From UBA11400 sp964550435 (GTDB lineage Bacteria > Bacteroidota > Rhodothermia > Balneolales > HLUCCA01): 32,886 nt of DNA. A program made the translations under genes and the position numbers. The notes beneath the pieces are model-generated. The model did no database searches. It saw nothing but the letters and a program-made list of their open reading frames with translations, and had not been told where the DNA came from. Positions 8,462 through 15,468 of the stretch are shown here, piece after piece; position 1 is the first letter of the stretch, and each line of letters opens with the position of its first letter. The stretch covers positions 1 through 32,886 of the forward strand of contig CAZJZI010000028.1 of NCBI GenBank assembly GCA_964550435.1. The letters are read 5' to 3'.

Positions 8462-8754
8462 TACTTATCCTCCTTCTTTTTGAACATTTCAAGCATTCGG
8501 TCGGTCACCATAAATCCACCAACCACGTTGATGGTGGCAAAAATAATCGCGACTAATCCGAGGATAGTTCCTAAAAACTCGCCTGCATGTCCTGCAACAA
8601 CGAGCGCTCCGATTAGAGTGATTCCCGAAATGGCGTTGGCACCTGACATTAGTGGGGTGTGAAGCGTTGTCGGGACCTTCGAAATGACCTCGAATCCAAC
8701 GAAGCAGGCCAAGACGAAGATGAAGAGGTTAAAAATGAGAGTTTCCATAGGCAT
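8461..8754 (-). CDS. pntAB: NAD(P) transhydrogenase subunit alpha, part 2 (membrane)
   Basis: A 97-residue protein of three to four hydrophobic segments, equal to the C-terminal membrane part of a full-length PntA. The conserved TLHTPLMSGANAISG motif is at residues 30-44, and GGFMVTDRMLEMFKKK (79-94) is the expected C-terminal end of the alpha membrane domain. His32 and His56 are the histidines in or near the membrane. One-base overlap with pntB, 27 bases after pntAA. The ATG two codons downstream of the annotated start is an equally possible start. Confidence 0.93.
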   Translation of the reverse strand: MPMETLIFNLFIFVLACFVGFEVISKVPTTLHTPLMSGANAISGITLIGALVVAGHAGEFLGTILGLVAIIFATINVVGGFMVTDRMLEMFKKKEDK

Positions 8755-8781
8755 TATGATATCTAATGGGATTGAAAATGG

Positions 8782-9921
8782 TCAAGAGAGTCCAAGTAAT
8801 GCTTTTACAGTCGGGCTGTGGACTTGTCCCTGATGAGTGACAGTCGTTTGTTCGATGATTTCATCGGAGAAATCAAGATTGATCTGTCCCTCTTTGTTAA
8901 TAACCAACTGCATCAAGGCCAGTACGTTCTTAGCATAAAGCTGACTCGCATGTAGTGGTACTTGTGCGGGTAAATTGGTAGGACCAAGTATCCGGACGTT
9001 ATTTACGACAGCGGTTTCCCCTGGCTTGGTTAGCTCACAGTTCCCGCCCTGTTCAGCAGCAAGGTCTACGATCACAGAACCTGCGTTCATATCTGCCACC
9101 ATTTCCTTTGATATCAGTTTTGGAGCAGGTTTTCCGGGGATCAAAGCAGTTGTGATCACAATATCAGATGCCTTTACATGTTTGTGAATGGCTTCACGTT
9201 GCAACTGCTTACTCGCTTCTGATAATTCCTTGGCGTAACCACCTTTTGTTTCTGCATTTTGATCCTCTTCGGCCAGAGGTACATCCACAAATTTTGCTCC
9301 CAAGCTTTCTACTTGTTCTTTAACGGCTGGGCGAACATCAAATGCTTCAACTACAGCACCTAAACGCCGGGCCGTTGCGATGGCTTGTAGTCCGGCTACT
9401 CCTGCACCCAGAATCAGAATCTTGGCCGGCGCGATTGTGCCGGCTGCGGTCATCATCATCGGTAAATATTTCCCAAGAGCGTCGGCTCCCAGAAGTACCG
9501 CTTTATAACCAGCTATCGAACTCATCGACGACAGCGCATCCATTTTCTGTGCGCGCGTTATTCGCGGAATAGCTTCCATACCCATAGCTGTAATTTTATG
9601 GGCGTTCAGCTGATCGATTGTATCTCGATTTTGTGCCGCCCATAAAAAGCTCACCAGTAAGGCGCCTTCTTTCATTTTGCTGATTTCGGCGGAGTCCGGA
9701 CGCTGAATTTTAATGACTACATCAGCATTTTTGAATGCATCATCTACTACATCAACTCCGGCTGCCTTGTAAGCAGCGTCAGTGAAATAGGATGCAAGTC
9801 CGGCATCTTTCTGAACCTGGACTTTAACTCCCATCTTTATTAACTGTGCTGCCACATCGGGATTAAGGGCGACTCTGAATTCGCCCTGAACTGTTTCTTT
9901 TGGAACACCAACTAAAACCAT
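8782..9921 (-). CDS. pntAA: NAD(P) transhydrogenase subunit alpha, part 1 (NAD-binding)
   Basis: A 379-residue soluble dI domain that binds NAD(H), related to alanine dehydrogenase. The catalytic block is at residues 119-139, with Arg120, Gln125, Asp128 and Ser131 matching the family's conserved Arg-Gln-Asp-Ser. The Rossmann motif GAGVAG is at 172-177, with an acidic residue (Asp195) at the end of the second strand, as expected for NAD. The start has a strong Shine-Dalgarno on the minus strand (GAGGAGA, plus-strand 9926-9932), four bases before the ATG. First gene of pntAA-pntAB-pntB. The three-gene split (versus two in E. coli) is common in alphaproteobacteria and Bacteroidota-like groups. 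Confidence 0.95.
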   Translation of the reverse strand: MVLVGVPKETVQGEFRVALNPDVAAQLIKMGVKVQVQKDAGLASYFTDAAYKAAGVDVVDDAFKNADVVIKIQRPDSAEISKMKEGALLVSFLWAAQNRDTIDQLNAHKITAMGMEAIPRITRAQKMDALSSMSSIAGYKAVLLGADALGKYLPMMMTAAGTIAPAKILILGAGVAGLQAIATARRLGAVVEAFDVRPAVKEQVESLGAKFVDVPLAEEDQNAETKGGYAKELSEASKQLQREAIHKHVKASDIVITTALIPGKPAPKLISKEMVADMNAGSVIVDLAAEQGGNCELTKPGETAVVNNVRILGPTNLPAQVPLHASQLYAKNVLALMQLVINKEGQINLDFSDEIIEQTTVTHQGQVHSPTVKALLGLS

Positions 9922-10001
9922 ACCATCTCCTCTAAAAAAGGGTTAAACTGCCCTTAACATAATGCTTTTTGGAAGGTTTGCCAAATAAATAAGAGTTGAA
10001 A

Positions 10002-11288
10002 CTATTTTATTTTTTTCATGCCTAAATAAAGCACAGTTCCAACGCTTAAAAACAGGATTGTTGGTATCCAGGAAGCCAGGCTTACGGCGCTCAGGAGCCA
10101 GATACAAACGGATACTGCAACGATTGGAATGATCAGTCCACCCGGAAGCTGAAATGCGGTATCTACCTGACGGTTTTTGCGTAGCCATGGAATGCAAATC
10201 ACACAAAGGACATAGATAAGGATACGGACCAGTGCACTGACTGCTGCGAGCCAAACAAACGATCCGTAAATAGATAGAAGAAAAACGACTACTGCGAAGA
10301 ACATGATTGAAGTATGCGGCGTACGGTAAGTTTCGTGAACTTTTGAAAACCATCGAGGGAGAGTACTCTCTCGTCCCATTGCATACGTGATACGTGGTGT
10401 CGTTACAACAGTACTGGCTATGTTACCACCAACACTCACAACAATACCTGCAGTGAGGAGTACAGCTCCGGCAGGCCCCATTATAGAGTTTGCAGCATCA
10501 ACCAACGGACGAGCGCTTGTTGCCAGATCAGGAACCGAAGCGAGGGCTACATATTGAATCGCCACGTACAATACAGTGACGGTTAAAATTGCCAATAATA
10601 GAGCAGATGGTATTGTTCTGGACGGATTTTTTGTCTCACCAGCAGGAATAACAGCTGCTTCCCAACCCACAAAGGCATATATGACGAGCAGTGCCGCTGT
10701 CCCTGCGCTGGTGTAATCCGGTAATGAACTAATACCTGCCGGAAGTACGGTTGAGTCTAGGTAAAATACACCAACAGCGATCAGGGCCAATAAAGGTAAG
10801 AATTTTAGAACGGTCAGTATACCGATAGAATTCATGGCCCGTTTTGTTCCTGCAATATTTACCCAGGCAAGTCCACCAATTATTATAAAAAGGATGAAAA
10901 TCCTGGGTGCGCCCGAGGCGAGATCCTCGTTAAAGTACCCAAGTGTAGAGACCAGCAGGTTGATGTTTGCAGCGAAGGCGGTAAGTCTGGCAACATAAAA
11001 TGCCCAGCCGGTCTGAAATCCAGCAAATGGACCGAAGACCGTCCGGGCATAAAGAATGGGGCCGCCAGTGTTTCGAAAATAGCTTGACACTTCGGCGAAA
11101 CACAGAATCACGGTCAACATCAGGAGTCCACAACCTGCAAACAGTAAAGGACTCCAGTTACCAGTGAGTCTCGCCACTTCGGCCGGGGATCCAAAAATTC
11201 CGGCTCCGATAAAACCATTTACGGCAAGCAGCCAGATTCCTGTCACTGTGAGCTGCCGAAGTAGCGGCTCTTCGTTATTCTGTGTCAT
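10002..11288 (-). CDS. APC-family amino acid permease
   Basis: A 428-residue integral membrane protein with about twelve hydrophobic segments. The N-terminal GFIGAGIFGSPAEVAR (25-40) is the substrate- and sodium/proton-site helix motif of the amino acid/polyamine/organocation (APC) superfamily. The conserved YAFVGWEAAVIPAGE-like segment near residues 204-218 is the TM6 signature. It should import an amino acid or related amine by proton symport or exchange; the substrate cannot be read from the sequence. It lies 80 bases upstream of pntAA on the same strand. The short gap shows no terminator, so partial read-through into pnt is possible. Confidence 0.88.
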   Translation of the reverse strand: MTQNNEEPLLRQLTVTGIWLLAVNGFIGAGIFGSPAEVARLTGNWSPLLFAGCGLLMLTVILCFAEVSSYFRNTGGPILYARTVFGPFAGFQTGWAFYVARLTAFAANINLLVSTLGYFNEDLASGAPRIFILFIIIGGLAWVNIAGTKRAMNSIGILTVLKFLPLLALIAVGVFYLDSTVLPAGISSLPDYTSAGTAALLVIYAFVGWEAAVIPAGETKNPSRTIPSALLLAILTVTVLYVAIQYVALASVPDLATSARPLVDAANSIMGPAGAVLLTAGIVVSVGGNIASTVVTTPRITYAMGRESTLPRWFSKVHETYRTPHTSIMFFAVVVFLLSIYGSFVWLAAVSALVRILIYVLCVICIPWLRKNRQVDTAFQLPGGLIIPIVAVSVCIWLLSAVSLASWIPTILFLSVGTVLYLGMKKIK

Positions 11289-11327
11289 TTAAACTGAGTG
11301 TGTTCCTGTTTTAAACCACTTTTAAAA

Positions 11328-11954
11328 CTACTGAATGGTAGATTTCAGCGTATCGATACGTTGATAAATCACGTAGTAATTATCTAGTTTAAGCGGCTTA
11401 GTATAGGTATTTAATCTCAGTTTTTTCAACTCATTTCTGATATGATCCGGATACACTCCAAGGTTTTGATCATACTGGACCTCCAGAGTGTAAGGGAAAT
11501 TATGTTTAGATGAGTCTGTAAAGAGTTCATCCAGTTTACTACGGTAAGTTAACGCAGCATAAACTGAATCGGCCATAGCAGCTTCGGGAATTGTAATGCT
11601 AGCAAGATTCATGATAACCGGATCATCAAAAAACACCCTGACTGAGCGTCGAACCCAGATGCCTTCATCAACCAGGTTTTGAGGTGGTTTTGAGAATGTC
11701 CATTTTCTCATGGAGTCAATAGCAGCAGCGTTCCATTCCGGAGTAATACCTTCACTCGCCAAAGCGACATCAAGTACTTCACCTTGTTTGTCCAGATAAA
11801 ACAAAACCGATAAAATAATGTCTTCATCTGGAGCATCGGCTATGAGAGGGAATAGTGCCATTTTCACCGGATACGGCGCGGATTCGTCGAAATTTGTTCG
11901 ACTGGAACTACACCCAAACACTACCAGCAGTGCGATTATTATAAGTGACCTCAT
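11328..11954 (-). CDS. lipoprotein with TonB C-terminal-like domain
   Basis: A 208-residue predicted lipoprotein. The lipobox V-F-G-C places the lipidated Cys at residue 15, followed by a Ser-rich tether. Residues about 45-115 look like a TonB_C domain: VLFYLDKQGEVLDVAL, then AAAIDSMRKWTFSKP, then WVRRSVRVFF. The remaining 80 residues end with a KPLKLDNYYVIYQRID segment that recalls the final strand of PPIC-type prolyl isomerases, but the core of that domain is not evident. A good Shine-Dalgarno (AAGGAGAA on the minus strand) precedes the ATG. TonB_C-domain lipoproteins are of unclear function. It may be co-transcribed with the permease, whose ATG lies 39 bases beyond its stop. Confidence 0.65.
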   Translation of the reverse strand: MRSLIIIALLVVFGCSSSRTNFDESAPYPVKMALFPLIADAPDEDIILSVLFYLDKQGEVLDVALASEGITPEWNAAAIDSMRKWTFSKPPQNLVDEGIWVRRSVRVFFDDPVIMNLASITIPEAAMADSVYAALTYRSKLDELFTDSSKHNFPYTLEVQYDQNLGVYPDHIRNELKKLRLNTYTKPLKLDNYYVIYQRIDTLKSTIQ

Positions 11955-12284
11955 ACGTTCTCCTTGTTTTTGCTGAGTGGGGTGATATGTAAATGTACAT
12001 AATTTAGGATGCTATTGCACATATTTTTTATTGCATTCTATTGTTTTTTATACCGTTAGGACTGTGTCAAGAGAAGTTTGTGACAAAATTGAGTGTTATT
12101 CCAATAGTTCACATTGATTTTAACCGAGACTACATTTGATTTCGTTCATAATATGGACAGTTTTTTAAACTCTTTTCAATAAGTAATGAACATCTACCAA
12201 CTCTTCGTGAAAAGTGTTCATTTATATGTATATTCAACCTGTAAACCTGTGTATCTAACTCTTACGACCAACTTTTAACCGCTC
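11955..12284. other. 330-bp divergent intergenic region
   Basis: AT-rich region between the minus-strand lipoprotein gene and the plus-strand glycosyltransferase gene. I see no ORF or RNA gene. It holds the lipoprotein Shine-Dalgarno near 11958-11966 and a plus-strand promoter candidate at 12108-12138. Confidence 0.6.
12108..12138 (+). promoter_or_regulatory. predicted promoter of the glycosyltransferase gene
   Basis: TTCACA at 12108-12113, 17 nt, then TACATTTG at 12131-12138. The second box is a full match to the Bacteroidetes -7 motif TAnnTTTG and the first differs by one base from TTGACA. The same -7 octamer and the same 17-nt spacing occur upstream of yceI (28167-28197). It would give a leader of about 140 bases. 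Confidence 0.5.
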
Positions 12285-15249
12285 GTGACCTCGCATCCTC
12301 TCGCCATACTCCTGGTCTTCCGCAACAATAAAGATCTCGCCGAGAGAACACTGACAACAATCTACTCAACCCTGAAACCGGGGTACTATTTATATGTTGT
12401 TGATGATGCTTCAGACGACGATACCCCTACGACTATAAAGTCGGTGATTGAACATTTTGCCCACGATCAGACCTTTTTTTACGAGAATCCAGCTGAACTC
12501 GGAAGGGAAAGATCTATAAAAGAGTTGCTTCAATTGGTTGATTCTCCGCTACTTTGGATGCCTGAAGAAGTTGATCAGAATGTATCAGATTTAAGATGGG
12601 TATCAAATTTGCTTGACCATGACGTTGTCTATCCATTTGAATTGGATGATGTGGTCAACAAGGGAACCCAAACGCAACCTGTTGAAAAAGTGATTAATCC
12701 GGAAGAGATAGCCGCAAAATGGATTAACAGTATTGATTTTGACGGGGTTGAAGAAATTGAAGAGGGGACACAGAGCGGAGAGCGGGGAGAGGTTAGTACA
12801 GAAAGTACAAAGTCCACAGAGCACAGTTCACAGATCGAGGATTCGGGAGCCGGTAGTGTGGAGCAGGAAACAGAAGTTGATCTATCGTTGGTGGATCTAG
12901 AATCGATTGACTTCAATGAAGATGATACAGCTGACTTTGACGGAGTTGTTGGTGAAGTTCGACCAATGGGAAGTACCAAGCGTCAGAAGCTTGAGAAGTT
13001 GGGTATTGATCCGGCTAAGGCTGAATTAGTGTCCAGACCACCTCAAAAAAGCTCAAAAGATATTCTCAAGTTTCGTTCTACTTTCAGAAAAAATGCTTTA
13101 GAATTACCAGAAAATGCATCTGAAATAGCCCGAAAAGTTTTCCCTGAAGTACAACGACTTGTTCAGGATGGCGAGAATCTTCATGCCTTGAAAGCGATTG
13201 AAAAAGCACAACTTAATCATCCTAACGACGTGGATTTACTGAAATTGAAGTTCAAAGTGCTCGAATTTATGCGCCGATATGTGGAGGCTGCAGAAATTAA
13301 GCATCAACTCAGAATGGGTGGTCCTGGTGTTGCACGTCCAAAGATCAGGAAGGAAGCGATCTTGATCGTGGATCCGACCGAGGATCCAGGAGACGCTTTT
13401 GTTGAAGATCAGCGAGCAGTGAGCGGAGATTTGGAAGAGGTAGAAGAAAGTACGCAGTACACAGAGCACAGTACAGAGGATCAGGAGGCAGAGGAAAGTG
13501 TACAGGCAGAANNNNNNNNNNNNNNNNNNNNNNNNNNNNNNNNNNNNNNNNNNNNNNNNNNNNNNNNNNNNNNNNNNNNNNNNNNNNNNNNNNNNNNNNN
13601 NNNNNNNNNNNGAGGATCAGGAGGCAGAGGAAAGTGTACAGGCAGAAGAAGCTGAAGAAAGTACGCTGTACACAGAGCACAGTACAGAGGATCAGGAGGC
13701 AGAGGAAAGTGTACAGGCAGAAGAAGCTGAAGAAAGTACGCTGTACACAGAGCACAGTACAGAGGATCAGGAGGCAGAGGAAAGTGTACAGGCAGAAGAA
13801 GCTGAAGAAAGTACGCAGTACACAGAGCACAGTACTGAGGATCAGGAGGCAGAGGAAAGTGTGCAGGCAGAAGAAGCTGAAGATAGTACGCAGTACACAG
13901 AGCACAGTACTGAGGATCAGGAGGCAGAGGAAAGTATGCATGGAGAAGAAGTTCCGGTGTATAAGCCCGAAGTGTATGATTCAAAACCACGCATATCAAT
14001 TGTGATTCCGACGACTATCGATGGAAAAGCCTTGCTTGAACGTACACTTTTTAGTTTGTCAACTAAAGCCAACAGGTCCGACCGTGAACTCATTGTCGTT
14101 GACAATGCCAGTCTGGATGACACGTACGAATATCTGAAACAGCTCAAAAAAGACAATTTTATGCAAATCCGGATTATCACAAATCCGGTGAATTTAGGCT
14201 TCGGCCGGGCTGTGAACCAAGGTATAGAAGCAGCCCGTGGAGAGTATATTCTCGTAATGCACAATGATGTGGTGCTTCATAACGATGCTCCCGGTCAACT
14301 TGCCGACATTATGGATCAGCACAAGGATATAACTACATTAGGACCATTAACCGAAGTAACTCTGAACGATGAACAGCGCCGCAAGTCGGTGGATTCGGAT
14401 CCAAGCGTTATCAAAAAAACAAGATATATCGACAGCTTCTGTATGATGTTCCGCAAATCGAAAGTCAGAAAATTTGACGAACGATACGGACTCGCATACT
14501 TTGAAGATTTAGATTATTGTCTTGAGGATGCTAAACAAGGCGGAGTTGTTGCTATTGCACCAGGTGTTAAAGTAGATCACCTTGGGGGTGCAACTACAAA
14601 TGTGATTGGGCGTGAGTCTTACAGTCAGGCCTACTGGAAAAATGCGTCAGAATTTGAGAAAAAATGGGATGCATTGCCGAGTCCAGCGCCATTTACTGAA
14701 ACGGATTCCGAAATCAACCGCCTATGCATGATTTCAGAACTGCTGAATCCGTTTTATCCGGAGTCACATCTGATACGAATGGCTGAGGACTTGATGACTA
14801 GTGAACTTCGAAACGAAATATTAGAGCGAAATTACAATTCAAGCAACCAGGTAGTCCTGATCCGTCTGATGCTGGCTCTCGATATGCGCGACGTTGCTCG
14901 GGTCCTGGAAGATAATCTTGATCCTAAGGAATTAGACGATTCACTACTTCAACTTCTTATTGAGTTCTACTATCAGAAACACATCTACTCAAGAAGTCTT
15001 AAATACATTCGGATGAATCCGGTTCAGCGTAAGCCGTTTACATTCAGACTATTAGAGCTGAAAGTATACATGGGGACACGTGACTATGATAAGGCTACGG
15101 AATTGCTCGCTCAGTTGATTCAAGAAATGCCTACGCACCCAGAGTTGTTCAAGATCAGCTCAGACATCCATAAAGCACAAGGATCATTCTCTGAAGCAGA
15201 AGAATTTTATTCCCTTGCCCACCAAACAGATCCATTTACGTTTAAATAG
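12285..15249 (+). CDS. two-domain GT2 glycosyltransferase with repeat linker (gap inside)
   Basis: One gene split by a 100-N gap; the two halves fall in different frames only because 100 is not a multiple of three. Before the gap (409 residues, GTG start, no Shine-Dalgarno): a short GT-A-like half domain (ILLVFRNN at 8-15, VVDDASDDDT at 38-47), a Glu-rich linker, a helical hairpin region at about 285-345 like a TPR, then repeats. After the gap (545 residues): 25-residue repeats, then a complete GT2 domain starting at RISIVIPTT. It has VVDNASLDDT, the metal-site MHND and YFEDLDY. A C-terminal helical repeat region follows. GT2 enzymes transfer sugar from a nucleotide sugar to glycans or proteins. 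The first GT domain lacks the metal-binding and acceptor half and is probably not catalytic. True length unknown. Confidence 0.8.
12771..12840. repeat. heptamer tract in glycosyltransferase linker
   Basis: Degenerate 7-nt units inside the coding sequence, starting with CAGAGCG GAGAGCG and passing into CACAG-type units with period seven. They encode the Gly/Glu/Ser/Thr-rich segment at residues about 163-184. A further pair, AGCGAGC AGTGAGC, lies at 13411-13424. AGTGAGC is also a unit of the intergenic tract at 20360-20457. Confidence 0.7.
13443..13935 (+). repeat. 75-bp / 25-residue tandem repeat with assembly gap
   Basis: Copies begin at 13476 (cut by the gap), 13612, 13687, 13762, 13837 and 13912 (partial). 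Each is 75 bp and encodes 25 residues starting EDQEAEES and ending TEHST. Copies after the gap are almost identical, with changes such as TLYTEHST to TQYTEHST. Part of each unit is itself heptameric: GTACGCA GTACACA, then GAGCACA and GTACAGA. The repeat lacks stops in several frames, which explains long open frames on both strands here that are not genes. Confidence 0.95.
13512..13611. other. 100-N assembly gap
   Basis: Exactly 100 N, the conventional placeholder for a gap of unknown size. It falls inside the 75-bp tandem repeat, so the assembler probably could not count copies. The copy number, and thus protein length, is undetermined. Confidence 0.97.
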
Positions 15250-15252
15250 TCA

Positions 15253-15323
15253 AGTAAACAGAAAACGGTAAACTGTAAACGGCCATGAACTGTATTCCTT
15301 CTGTTTACAGTTTTAAGTTTACT
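15253..15323 (+). repeat. inverted heptamer tract after glycosyltransferase gene
   Basis: Four 7-nt units ending in AAAC (AGTAAAC AGAAAAC, then GGTAAAC and TGTAAAC, 15253-15280). They face an inverted set (CTGTTTA CAGTTTT, then AAGTTTA, 15301-15321). The arms can pair (GTAAACAGAA with TTCTGTTTAC, or AAACTGTAAAC with GTTTACAGTTT), so the RNA could fold in alternative ways just after the stop codon. It may serve as a 3' stabiliser or weak terminator; there is no long T run. Confidence 0.6.
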
Positions 15324-15336
15324 CCTTTCTATAAAT

Positions 15337-15428
15337 ATTGAAATTCTTGCGCGAAGCGTCCCCATTACCATATTTTACAACCAATCTACAAATCTTACTT
15401 GATTTATCGACTTAATAGCGGAATTTTG
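15337..15428 (+). promoter_or_regulatory. upstream region of metalloprotease with promoter candidate
   Basis: TTGATT at 15399-15404, 16 nt, then GAATTTTG at 15421-15428, one base off TAnnTTTG. The leader would be about 35 bases. Just upstream, 15337-15358 (ATTGAAATTC followed by TTGCGCGAAGCG) resembles short elements at 23274-23290 and 28103-28137. Weak prediction. Confidence 0.3.
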
Positions 15429-15468
15429 CGGTATTGCTCACTTTAATCAATAATCAACCTAGTCTCGT

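Noticed and set aside
13345..13999. Long open frames on the minus strand and in a second plus frame across the 75-bp repeat
   Set aside because: The repeat unit is a multiple of three and lacks stops in several frames, so all frames stay open. The proteins are perfect repeats out of phase with the glycosyltransferase and span the N gap.
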